A stretch of 11,446 nt of DNA from Bacteroidota bacterium (GTDB lineage: Bacteria > Bacteroidota > Bacteroidia > Flavobacteriales > Flavobacteriaceae), in contig CANINJ010000037.1 in NCBI GenBank assembly GCA_947468985.1, positions 1-11,446 of the forward strand. The letters run 5' to 3'. Below, piece after piece: positions 1 through 6,552 of the stretch. Under the pieces are notes generated by a model. That model saw only the letters and a list, made by a program, of their open reading frames with translations. It made no database searches and was not told the origin of the DNA. A program made the translations under genes and the position numbers. Within the stretch, counting starts at the first letter, position 1; each line of letters begins with the position of its first letter.

Positions 1-197
1 AGAAGCCCTTGACTATTGATATACTTGAAATTTCACCGCATAGAGTTTACCTGGTTTCACTACAGCCTTACCTGTACATACTTTCTGTTGCACTTGTCCT
101 CTCTCGATTGCTCGAAATGACGGGCGTTACCCGCTATGCTTCTCTTTGGTGTCCGGACTTTCCTCCACACATAAGCGTGGCGATAAGGCGGTCTGCG
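1..197 (-). ncRNA. rnpB: RNase P RNA, bacterial type A (5' part; 3' end outside window)
   Basis: Catalytic RNA of ribonuclease P, which removes 5' leaders from precursor tRNAs in the cytoplasm with the RnpA protein. Read on the minus strand, the sequence shows the conserved RNase P blocks in the right order: GGAGGAAAGTCCGGAC (CR I), GGGTAACGCCCG, AGTGCAACAGAAAG, CAGGTAAGGCTG followed by GTGAAACCAGGTAAACTC. This is the order seen in the E. coli molecule. The 5' end near 197 is placed from a promoter box just upstream (201-208) and from the expected start of helix P1. The 3' half, including CR V and the P1 partner strand, lies beyond base 1, so the gene is partial here. An open frame on the other strand over this stretch is incidental. 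Confidence 0.95.
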
Positions 198-200
198 ATG

Positions 201-208
201 CAAATTTA
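201..208 (-). promoter_or_regulatory. Candidate -7 promoter box of rnpB (TAAATTTG)
   Basis: Minus-strand TAAATTTG matches the Bacteroidota sigma-A -7 consensus TAnnTTTG. It ends about 4 nt before the inferred RNase P RNA 5' end, the expected distance to a transcription start. No clear -33 TTTG is visible about 19 to 21 nt further upstream. Confidence 0.55.
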
Positions 209-314
209 CAACTTATATACTTTTTTAATGCCATTTATAAAAAAGACTTTAACAAAATTATAATTAATACCCCTTTTATTATTTGTAAATTTATAAGAAT
301 CAAATACTTATAAA

Positions 315-602
315 ATGGAAACGCAATACCATTATTCCTCTGTTATAAATGCCTTAAAGGAATTATATGAAAAGGGATTTGTAACCGATTTTAATCTTCA
401 TGAAAATGAGATTATTAACCACCCAAATAATTATAAAATCATAGCTATTTATCGAAATGATGGCGAAAACAATCCCGATGAAGAAGCTACTGTATATGGA
501 ATTGAATCTGTTTTTGGAGAAAAAGGAGTTTTTGTTACTGGAGGTTCCGCTAATTCAAATAATATTGCAGCAAGAGTATTGTATAATGTGGGAATTAGTT
601 GA
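315..602 (+). CDS. Small conserved Bacteroidota protein of unknown function (95 aa)
   Basis: A 95-residue soluble protein with no signal peptide or membrane segment. The N-terminal part YSSVINALKELYEKGFVTDF and the central block IAIYRNDGENNPDEEATVYGI resemble, from memory, a small family of about 100 residues common in Bacteroidota. Databases often label that family phosphoribosylpyrophosphate synthetase. I see no PRPP-binding loop or other PRPP synthetase motif, and the length is about a third of the real enzyme, so that name should not be carried over. The start ATG at 315 is the first in frame; no Shine-Dalgarno is seen, which is normal for this phylum. It is divergent from rnpB and is followed by non-coding DNA before dnaX. 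The stop codon touches an inverted repeat (601-655). Function unknown. Confidence 0.72.
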   Translation: METQYHYSSVINALKELYEKGFVTDFNLHENEIINHPNNYKIIAIYRNDGENNPDEEATVYGIESVFGEKGVFVTGGSANSNNIAARVLYNVGIS

Positions 603-655
603 TGGTTGTTGGTTGTCAATTTACTTACATAGTAAAATAAGATACGTCAACCATC
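601..655. repeat. Imperfect 55-nt inverted repeat (nested hairpin)
   Basis: The outer arms GATGGTTG (601-608) and CAACCATC (648-655) pair perfectly over 8 bp. The inner arms TTTACT (620-625) and AGTAAA (631-636) pair over 6 bp around the loop TACAT. The two internal-loop strands are each exactly 11 nt (609-619 and 637-647) with scattered complementarity, so the whole reads as one long degenerate hairpin. It starts in the stop codon of the upstream gene. No T-tract follows, so it is not a classical intrinsic terminator. It could still act as a 3'-end structure or be a remnant of a small palindromic element. Confidence 0.45.
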
Positions 656-716
656 TAAGGTAATATCTGAATTCGTGTATATTATTAATTAGGCAAACTA
701 ATTTTATAAATTCCAA

Positions 717-736
717 AATAGCTATTAATAGCTATT
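717..736. repeat. Tandem duplication of a 10-bp palindrome (AATAGCTATT x2)
   Basis: AATAGCTATT occurs twice back to back (717-726 and 727-736). Each copy is a perfect palindrome, so the copies sit one helical turn apart on the same DNA face. They lie about 77 bp before the dnaX -7 box. An operator is possible but unproven. Confidence 0.6.
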
Positions 737-743
737 GACAACA

Positions 744-811
744 AAATCTGAAATCTACACTCATAAATCTGAAATTATAGAAATTAGAATTTTAAATTTG
801 AAATTTTAAAT
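744..811. repeat. AT-rich short direct repeats upstream of dnaX
   Basis: AAATCTGAAAT occurs exactly at 744-754 and 765-775, 21 bp apart, with a one-base variant AAATTTGAAAT at 794-804. AATTTTAAAT occurs at 788-797 and 802-811. Intergenic low-complexity repeats of this kind are, from memory, common in Flavobacterium genomes. No coding potential is seen here. Confidence 0.5.
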
Positions 812-812
812 C

Positions 813-820
813 TATATTTG
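813..820 (+). promoter_or_regulatory. Candidate -7 promoter box of dnaX (TATATTTG)
   Basis: TATATTTG is a full match to the Bacteroidota -7 consensus TAnnTTTG. It would place the transcript start near 824, giving a leader of about 14 nt before the ATG at 838. A second match, TAAATTTG, lies at 793-800. No good -33 TTTG is present at the usual spacing, so the exact promoter is uncertain. Confidence 0.5.
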
Positions 821-837
821 TGAACCAATAATTTTCT

Positions 838-1923
838 ATGGAACAATTTGTAGTATCGGCTCGTAAATATCGTCCTCAAACATTTAAAGATGTTGTAGGA
901 CAAAAAGCCATTACTAATACTTTATTGAATGCTATAGAAACAAATCATTTGGCTTCCGCCCTATTATTTACAGGTCCTCGTGGTGTTGGAAAAACTACTT
1001 GCGCACGAATTTTGGCACGTAAAATTAATCAACCGGGTTATGATGATCCAACTGAAGATTTTGCATTTAATGTATTTGAATTGGATGCCGCTTCCAACAA
1101 TTCTGTTGATGATATACGAAGTTTGATTGACCAAGTACGTATTCCGCCACAAACCGGACAATACAAGGTTTATATTATTGATGAGGTTCACATGTTGTCT
1201 TCAGCTGCTTTCAATGCTTTTTTGAAAACGTTAGAAGAACCACCTAAACACGCCATTTTTATATTGGCAACGACCGAAAAACACAAAATTATTCCAACGA
1301 TTTTATCGCGTTGTCAGATATTTGATTTCAAAAGAATTACTGTTAAAGATGCTAAGGAACATTTGGCAGAAGTAGCGCAAAGTCAAGGTGTTTCTTTTGA
1401 AGACGATGCTTTGCACATAATTGCCCAAAAAGCGGATGGTGCAATGCGAGATGCTTTATCAATTTTTGACAGAGTGGTTTCTTTTTGCGGTAATAACCTT
1501 ACACGTCAGGCAGTTACAGAAAATTTGAACGTTCTTGATTATGAAACTTATATCAATATTACTGATTTATTATTAGAAAATAAAATTCCAGAATTATTAT
1601 TGGCTTATAATGAAATTCTTTCTAAAGGCTTTGACGGTCACCACTTTATAGCTGGATTGGCTTCTCATTTTAGAGATTTATTGGTTAGTAAAACACCTTC
1701 AACTTTATTGCTTTTAGAAGTTGGTGAACAAGCGCAAAAGTTATATGGAATTCAGTCGCAAAAGGCATCACAAGAATTTCTATTGAAAGGAATTGAAATT
1801 GCAAACGATTGTGATTTGAAATACAAAGTCAGTCAAAACCAGCGTTTACTCGTTGAACTTTGTTTGATGCAATTAGGCTCTATCACTTTTGATGGAGAAA
1901 AAAAAAAGTTGAATCTTATATAA
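838..1923 (+). CDS. dnaX: DNA polymerase III subunit gamma/tau, zero-frame (gamma-like) product
   Basis: ATPase subunit of the clamp loader, which opens the sliding clamp and places it on primed DNA. The 361-residue zero-frame product starts with MEQFVVSARKYRPQTF, typical of DnaX. It has Walker A GPRGVGKT (46-53), Walker B/DEVH (115-118), sensor 1 LATTEKH (143-149) and the SRC arginine-finger motif (157-159), followed by the helical collar domain. Domains I to III are therefore present, enough in other bacteria for a working clamp-loader pentamer. The four zinc-binding cysteines that E. coli DnaX has between Walker A and the DAAS motif are absent; only C55 remains nearby. The frame ends at TAA 1921-1923, just after a run of ten A residues, and coding resumes in the -1 frame (1908-2603). 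A box at 813-820 probably drives it. The identity is certain; whether this short form is made as such is an inference. Confidence 0.93.
   Translation: MEQFVVSARKYRPQTFKDVVGQKAITNTLLNAIETNHLASALLFTGPRGVGKTTCARILARKINQPGYDDPTEDFAFNVFELDAASNNSVDDIRSLIDQVRIPPQTGQYKVYIIDEVHMLSSAAFNAFLKTLEEPPKHAIFILATTEKHKIIPTILSRCQIFDFKRITVKDAKEHLAEVAQSQGVSFEDDALHIIAQKADGAMRDALSIFDRVVSFCGNNLTRQAVTENLNVLDYETYINITDLLLENKIPELLLAYNEILSKGFDGHHFIAGLASHFRDLLVSKTPSTLLLLEVGEQAQKLYGIQSQKASQEFLLKGIEIANDCDLKYKVSQNQRLLVELCLMQLGSITFDGEKKKLNLI
1898..1908 (+). promoter_or_regulatory. Putative dnaX recoding site: A10 run with slippery heptamer A AAA AAG
   Basis: Ten A residues (1898-1907) are followed by G. In the zero frame the codons are GAA AAA AAA AAG TTG, so 1902-1908 is A AAA AAG, the same heptamer used for -1 frameshifting in E. 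coli dnaX. A -1 slip gives GAA AAA AAA AAA GTT and joins the long downstream frame, for a product of 588 residues. The zero frame stops at TAA 1921-1923 and the third frame stops at once at TGA 1910-1912. The run could also allow RNA polymerase slippage, as described for Thermus dnaX. A GGAG lies at 1894-1897, only 4 nt before the heptamer. I see no strong stimulatory stem-loop at the usual distance downstream. A genuine sequence of A8 or A11 would instead restore one uninterrupted frame. Confidence 0.7.
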
Positions 1924-2603
1924 TTCCACCAACTCATTTTCGTAAAAGTGATTATTCAATTACTGATAAATCTACTGTTGTCGAAACGCTTCCAGAAAGT
2001 ATAATAATAGAAAGTAGCGTAGAAATAATTCCTGAAATAATTGAAATTTTAGAACCTCAAATAACTGTTGAAACTACAATTTCAATTCCCGTTGAAAATA
2101 TTGTATCTTCTTCAATAACAGTTTCTTCTGATATTTTATCTGAACCTAAAGTTTCTGCTTTTTCATTGGCAAGTATTCGAGCCAAAAAAGAACTTTTGGA
2201 AGCTGGAAAATCTATCGTAAAAGAAGAAGTTCATTTGCCAACAGAAGTATTTAACGAAACCGATATGTTGTTGCATTGGAACAAATACGCTCAACGTTTG
2301 GGCGATAAAGGTTATAAAATAATGGAATCGTTGTTATTAATAAATGACCCCGTTTTAAACGGAACGAGCATTACACTTGAATTGCCAAATCAAGGTTCTA
2401 AGTTAGATTTTGAAACCGAAATAATGGGACTTTTAGGCTATTTGAAAGGACATTTACACAACCACAATATTACAATTGAAGTTATTGTAAATGAAAAAGT
2501 ATCGACAAAACAAGCTTTTACAGTTCAGGAAAAATACAATCGCTTGAGCGAAAAAAACCCAAATTTAGATTTGCTAAGAAAGACTTTCGACTTGGATTTG
2601 TAA
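1908..2603 (+). CDS. dnaX: DnaX tau-specific C-terminal part, -1 frame
   Basis: This is the continuation of dnaX in the -1 frame. It is open from the A10 run to TAA at 2601-2603, with no stop between. The first residues, VESYIIPPTHFRKSD, follow directly from the EKKK of the upstream part. Next comes a linker of about 70 residues rich in Ile, Glu, Pro, Ser and Thr (about 1974-2150), as expected for a flexible tau linker. From about 2154 a folded domain follows (SAFSLASIRAKKELLEAG, then LPTEVFNETDMLLHWNKYAQ). In other bacteria the tau-only region binds the polymerase alpha subunit and the DnaB helicase; the same role is inferred here. I see no separate promoter or convincing start codon for independent translation, so I read it as part of dnaX reached by recoding. 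It ends 11 nt from the convergent yciO-type gene. Confidence 0.85.
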   Translation, partial: VESYIIPPTHFRKSDYSITDKSTVVETLPESIIIESSVEIIPEIIEILEPQITVETTISIPVENIVSSSITVSSDILSEPKVSAFSLASIRAKKELLEAGKSIVKEEVHLPTEVFNETDMLLHWNKYAQRLGDKGYKIMESLLLINDPVLNGTSITLELPNQGSKLDFETEIMGLLGYLKGHLHNHNITIEVIVNEKVSTKQAFTVQEKYNRLSEKNPNLDLLRKTFDLDL

Positions 2604-2614
2604 CAATAGTATAA

Positions 2615-3235
2615 CTACAAAATATCCAAACTTCCTTTTCCTTCTCTAACAACAACAGGTTCAAATCCAGATAAATCAATGATGGTAGAACCCATATTAT
2701 CGCCATAACCACCGTCAATTACCATGTCAACAAGGTTTTGCCATTTCTCAAAAATTAGTTCCGGATCGGTAGAATATTCTAAAACCGCATCTTCATCGTG
2801 AATGGATGTTGAAACAATTGGATTTCCTAATTGTCGGACTATTTCTAAGGCAATCGCATTATCAGGAACCCGAATTCCAACCGTAGTTTTCTTTTTGAAT
2901 TCTTTTGGTAAATTATTATTTCCAGGCAGAATGAAAGTATAAGGTCCTGGCAAGGCTCTTTTTAAGATTTTAAAAGTTGCGGTGTCAATTTGCTTCACAT
3001 AATCTGAAATGTGACTCAAATCGGAACAAATAAAAGAAAAATTGGCTTTTTCCAACTTAACTCCTTTAATTTTTGCAATGCGTTCCAATGCTTTGGTATT
3101 CGTAATATCGCAACCCAAACCATAAACGGTATCTGTTGGATAAATCACCAAACCACCATTTTTCAATACATCAACCACTTTTTTAATAGCAGCTTCGTTT
3201 GGTTTGTCTTCGTATATTTTTATGAATTGTGCCAT
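2615..3235 (-). CDS. yciO: YrdC/Sua5-domain protein, YciO type (206 aa)
   Basis: Member of the YrdC/Sua5/YciO family; TsaC/Sua5 members make threonylcarbamoyl-AMP for the t6A modification of tRNAs. Visible family blocks are YPTDTVYGLGCD (32-43), PGPYTFIL (96-103), GIRVPD (120-125), STS (142-144), STIIDLSG (183-190) and VVREGKG (195-201). The length of 206 residues equals E. coli YciO, and the LSTS/VSTS-type motif and PGPYTFIL block look closer to YciO than to TsaC. The usual KxR of TsaC appears changed (KGVK, 57-60). Whether it supplies t6A or has the still unclear YciO role cannot be told here. The start ATG lies 25 nt after the stop of the upstream helicase gene on the same strand, so the two are probably co-transcribed. 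No promoter box is seen in the gap. Confidence 0.9.
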   Translation of the reverse strand: MAQFIKIYEDKPNEAAIKKVVDVLKNGGLVIYPTDTVYGLGCDITNTKALERIAKIKGVKLEKANFSFICSDLSHISDYVKQIDTATFKILKRALPGPYTFILPGNNNLPKEFKKKTTVGIRVPDNAIALEIVRQLGNPIVSTSIHDEDAVLEYSTDPELIFEKWQNLVDMVIDGGYGDNMGSTIIDLSGFEPVVVREGKGSLDIL

Positions 3236-3260
3236 TTAAATTGCCTTATGCTTTAAGCGT

Positions 3261-5585
3261 TTACCCAATTATGTCCAATTTTGCAAAACGCAATAATAAT
3301 TTCTTAATTCCTCCAACTTCAAATTTGATTTCTGCTTTTTTATCTGCACCAACACCTTCTAAATTAATGACTTCACCTTTTCCAAAACGTTCGTGCATTA
3401 CTACATTTCCTATCGTTAATTTGTTGTCAAATAAATTGGCTGCACCCGAAGAAGCATTTGAATTCATTGGCTTTAACTTCCTAACATTTGCTGGTTGTTC
3501 ATCACCGTATTGTTTTGGCGGCGTTCCTCCTATTGGCTTAGCCAAACGCAATTTTGATTTATCGACATCACCAAAAATATCACTATCAATCATTGGTTTG
3601 TACCTGTAATTATTTTCTTCAGGCGTTAAATATTCCAAATATTGACCGTCAATTTCTTCAATAAACCGAGAAGGTTCACTGTCCGTCAATTTTCCCCAGC
3701 GGTACCGAGATTGTGCATACGTCAAATACGCTTGGTGTTCAGCACGTGTTAATGCTACATAAAACAATCGACGTTCTTCCTCCAATTCGCTTCGAGTACT
3801 CATACTCATCGCACTTGGAAACAAATCTTCCTCCATTCCAACCACAAAAACCGTTGGAAATTCTAAACCTTTTGCCAAGTGAATGGTCATTAATGCCACG
3901 CGATCATCATCGCCAGTATCTTTGTCTAAATCGGTTGCCAAAGCCACATCTTCCATAAATTCAGCTAAAGCACCACGAGCACCATCAATTTCTTTTTGCC
4001 CTTCGGTAAAATCTTTCATACCGTTCAACAATTCTTCGATATTTTCAATTTTGGTAACACCTTCGGGGGTTCCGTCTTTTTTCAATTCCTGAACCAATCC
4101 TGTTTTTTTAGCAACATGATCTGCAATATAAAAAGCATCTTGATTTTCATTTATTACCTGAAAACTTTGAATCATTGTAACAAAATCAGTCAGTTTTTGT
4201 TTCGTTCCTGAATTCAATTTCAAGTCAATTTTATCAATATTTTGCATTACTTCAAATATCGATCTCTTGTAATGATTGGCTGCAATTGTAAGTTTTTCAA
4301 CCGTTGTATCTCCAATTCCACGCGCAGGATAATTGATTACTCGAATCAATGCTTCCTCATCTTTTGGATTGATAATCAAACGCAAGTAACACAAAACATC
4401 CTTAATTTCTTTCCTTTGATAGAAAGACAAACCTCCATAAATTCGATAAGGAATGTCTCTTTTTCTAAGCGCATCTTCCATCGCACGGGATTGCGCATTG
4501 GTACGATACAAAATTGCAAATTGCCCATTCATCATTTGGTTTTGCATTTTTTGCTCCCAAATAGTGCTAGCAACAAATCGCCCTTCTTCACCATCGGTCA
4601 AACTGCGATGTACTTTTATTTTCGCACCAAAGTCGTTGGCGGTCCAAACAATCTTGTCTAATTTGGTTTTATTTTTATCAATAATTGAATTGGCAGCTTC
4701 TACAATATTTTTTGTAGAACGGTAATTTTGTTCCAATCGATAGGTTTTTACGCCTTCATAATCTTTTTGGAAATTCAAAATGTTATTGATATTTGCACCT
4801 CGAAAAGCATAAATACTTTGTGCATCATCACCAACCACACAAATATTTTGAAATTTATCGGATAACGCTCGAACAATTAAATATTGAGAATGATTGGTAT
4901 CTTGGTACTCATCAACCAAAATATATCGAAATCTGTTTTGATATTTGGCTAAAACTTCAGGAAATCGGGTCAGTAATTCGTTGGTTTTCAATAACAAATC
5001 ATCAAAATCCATTGCGCCAGCTTTGAAACAACGTTCTACATAATTTTGATAAATTTCTCCCAAACGAGGTTTTTTAGACATCGCATCTTGTTCTTGCAAT
5101 TCAGGATTATTGAAATACGCTTTTACAGTAATCAAACTATTTTTATAAGATGAAATCCTGCTTAAAACCTGTTTTGGTTTGTAAATATCTCTGTCCAATT
5201 GCATTTCTTTAATAACAGACGAAATCAATCGCACAGAATCTTGCGTATCATAAATGGTAAAATTAGAAGGATAACCTAATTTATCAGCTTCCGAGCGAAG
5301 TATTCTTGCAAAAACAGAGTGAAAAGTTCCCATCCAAAGATTTTTTGCTTCGTTGGAACCTACAATATCCGAAATTCTTTTCTTCATTTCACGAGCTGCT
5401 TTGTTCGTAAAAGTCAATGCCAAAATACTAAAAGAATCAACTCCTAAACTCATTAAATAGGCGATTCTAATGGTTAGAACACGTGTTTTTCCTGAGCCTG
5501 CTCCCGCAATAATTATCATTGGCCCGTCCTTTTGCAGAACTGGTTCTTGTTGCGCTTCGTTAAGTTGGCTAATGTATTTTTGCAT
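3261..5585 (-). CDS. pcrA: ATP-dependent 3'-5' DNA helicase, UvrD/PcrA type
   Basis: Superfamily 1A helicase for nucleotide excision and mismatch repair and for removing RecA or stalled RNA polymerase. All family motifs are present over 774 residues: Walker A AGAGSGKT (27-34), motif Ia LALTFTNKAAREM (55-67), motif II VDEYQDT (224-230), motif III QSIYAFRG (256-263), motif IV LEQNYRST (284-291), motif V VALMTIHLAKGLEF (563-576) and motif VI EEERRLFYVALTRAE (602-616). The C-terminus has a basic, disordered-looking linker (about 680-720). A final VVMHERFGKGEV domain (728-739) matches the Tudor-like RNA-polymerase-binding end of PcrA/UvrD. The length fits the family. First gene of a probable two-gene unit with the yciO-type gene. 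Sequence alone does not separate the names UvrD and PcrA. Confidence 0.95.
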   Translation of the reverse strand: MQKYISQLNEAQQEPVLQKDGPMIIIAGAGSGKTRVLTIRIAYLMSLGVDSFSILALTFTNKAAREMKKRISDIVGSNEAKNLWMGTFHSVFARILRSEADKLGYPSNFTIYDTQDSVRLISSVIKEMQLDRDIYKPKQVLSRISSYKNSLITVKAYFNNPELQEQDAMSKKPRLGEIYQNYVERCFKAGAMDFDDLLLKTNELLTRFPEVLAKYQNRFRYILVDEYQDTNHSQYLIVRALSDKFQNICVVGDDAQSIYAFRGANINNILNFQKDYEGVKTYRLEQNYRSTKNIVEAANSIIDKNKTKLDKIVWTANDFGAKIKVHRSLTDGEEGRFVASTIWEQKMQNQMMNGQFAILYRTNAQSRAMEDALRKRDIPYRIYGGLSFYQRKEIKDVLCYLRLIINPKDEEALIRVINYPARGIGDTTVEKLTIAANHYKRSIFEVMQNIDKIDLKLNSGTKQKLTDFVTMIQSFQVINENQDAFYIADHVAKKTGLVQELKKDGTPEGVTKIENIEELLNGMKDFTEGQKEIDGARGALAEFMEDVALATDLDKDTGDDDRVALMTIHLAKGLEFPTVFVVGMEEDLFPSAMSMSTRSELEEERRLFYVALTRAEHQAYLTYAQSRYRWGKLTDSEPSRFIEEIDGQYLEYLTPEENNYRYKPMIDSDIFGDVDKSKLRLAKPIGGTPPKQYGDEQPANVRKLKPMNSNASSGAANLFDNKLTIGNVVMHERFGKGEVINLEGVGADKKAEIKFEVGGIKKLLLRFAKLDIIG

Positions 5586-5593
5586 TTTTAATT

Positions 5594-5605
5594 TTCAATA
5601 TTGAA
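5594..5605. repeat. 12-bp perfect palindrome TTCAATATTGAA in the helicase leader
   Basis: A perfect palindrome lies between the candidate -7 box (5608-5615) and the helicase start codon (5585), overlapping the expected transcription start near 5604. A protein binding site is possible, but palindromes of this AT content also arise by chance. Confidence 0.4.
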
Positions 5606-5607
5606 TA

Positions 5608-5615
5608 CAAAAATA
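5608..5615 (-). promoter_or_regulatory. Candidate -7 promoter box of the UvrD/PcrA gene (TATTTTTG)
   Basis: Minus-strand TATTTTTG fully matches TAnnTTTG and predicts a leader of about 19 nt. No TTTG is seen at the usual -33 position. Its presence suggests the helicase gene is transcribed separately from the upstream TauE-type gene, 101 nt away on the same strand. Confidence 0.5.
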
Positions 5616-5686
5616 AGAATTTAGAATGAAGAATTTGGTATGAAAACAAACTATAAATTAGAAGTTATACAATTTTATCAACCTGA

Positions 5687-6457
5687 TTATTTTCCAATAA
5701 AAACATCATACCCAAATCGGATTAATGTACCAATTACGACTACCAAAAAGAAAATTCTTATAAACTTATTTCCTTTGTTGATTGCTAATTTTGCACCTAA
5801 AAAACCACCAATTGCATTGCAAAAAGCCATTGGAATTGCAATCATCCAAATGATTTTTCCTTTGATTATAAACAAACAAATCGAACCGAAATTCGTTGCT
5901 AAGTTCACCATTTTTGCATTGGCAGAAGCCTGAAGAAAATCAAAACCAAGCAAAGTAACAAATGCCAAAACCAAGAAACTTCCTGTTCCAGGACCAATAA
6001 AACCGTCATAAAATCCGATGAAAAAGGAAATCAAAACCGCATATAAAATCTGTTGGTTTGTAGAATGAGATTTATCTGAATGTTGTCCGAAATTTTTCTT
6101 TACATAAGTATAAATCACCAATAACGACAATACGACAAGTAGCAACGGTTTCATAAAATCATTACTCACATAAGTCAATAAAGTAGAGCCTAAAAATGCC
6201 GAAGGAACTGCCAAAACCATCATAATAATTAGCAATTTCCAATTCATTTCTATCTTCTTTAAATATTGAAATGCTGCAAATAAAGTACCGCTAAACGAAG
6301 GGATTTTAAGTGTTCCAATGATTGTTGCAACGGGAAGATTTGGCATTAAAATCAAACCCATTGGCGTTTGAATTAATCCTCCACCACCAACAATTGCATC
6401 TACAAAACCAGCTAAAAAAGCGGCGATACATAATAAGATTAAAATTGAAATATCCAT
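5687..6457 (-). CDS. TauE/SafE family permease (sulfite exporter-like, 256 aa)
   Basis: Inner-membrane protein of the TauE/SafE (DUF81) family, whose characterised members export sulfite or sulfoacetate-type organic anions. The substrate here is unknown. The protein is very hydrophobic, with roughly seven or eight membrane segments separated by a short polar loop (about 119-134, KKNFGQHSDKSHSTNQ). The two family signature repeats are clear: GFVDAIVGGGG (17-27) and GFYDGFIGPGTGS (148-160). They mark the internal duplication of the fold. The length is normal for the family. The start ATG at 6457 follows a TAnnTTTG box at 6474-6481. It is divergent from the 6553-7074 gene and lies upstream of the helicase gene. 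No sulfur-metabolism genes adjoin it, so the context gives no clue to the substrate. Confidence 0.92.
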   Translation of the reverse strand: MDISILILLCIAAFLAGFVDAIVGGGGLIQTPMGLILMPNLPVATIIGTLKIPSFSGTLFAAFQYLKKIEMNWKLLIIMMVLAVPSAFLGSTLLTYVSNDFMKPLLLVVLSLLVIYTYVKKNFGQHSDKSHSTNQQILYAVLISFFIGFYDGFIGPGTGSFLVLAFVTLLGFDFLQASANAKMVNLATNFGSICLFIIKGKIIWMIAIPMAFCNAIGGFLGAKLAINKGNKFIRIFFLVVVIGTLIRFGYDVFIGK

Positions 6458-6473
6458 TTTTTGAAAATTTTAT

Positions 6474-6481
6474 CAAATGTA
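6474..6481 (-). promoter_or_regulatory. Candidate -7 promoter box of the TauE/SafE gene (TACATTTG)
   Basis: Minus-strand TACATTTG matches TAnnTTTG and would give a leader of about 13 nt before the ATG at 6457. No -33 TTTG is evident. It lies in the 95-bp divergent spacer with the 6553 gene, for which I found no full match to the same box. Confidence 0.5.
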
Positions 6482-6552
6482 AGCTATAAGTTTATTTGTT
6501 TATTCGTTAATTTGTTTTTTGATTCTAAAACAAACACAATTTATATTTAAAA

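Noticed and set aside
9..263. 84-codon open frame on the plus strand
   Set aside because: It lies over the conserved core of RNase P RNA, encoded on the opposite strand; the protein has no recognisable features.
457..663. 68-codon open frame on the plus strand
   Set aside because: It is an out-of-frame shadow of the 95-aa gene running into the hairpin region; low-quality sequence with no family resemblance.
1932..1954. Stem-loop (TTTT/AAAA core with a bulge) as a frameshift stimulator
   Set aside because: It is weak, A/T only in the core, and about 23 nt from the slippery heptamer, further than the usual 5 to 9 nt.
2166..2603. Separate 145-aa gene starting at TTG 2166
   Set aside because: The same frame is open back to the A10 run at 1898-1907 and encodes the tau linker and C-terminal domain, so it is part of dnaX and not an independent gene.
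5640..5933. 97-codon open frame on the plus strand
   Set aside because: It is antisense to the C-terminal part of the TauE/SafE gene, whose signature motifs are intact.
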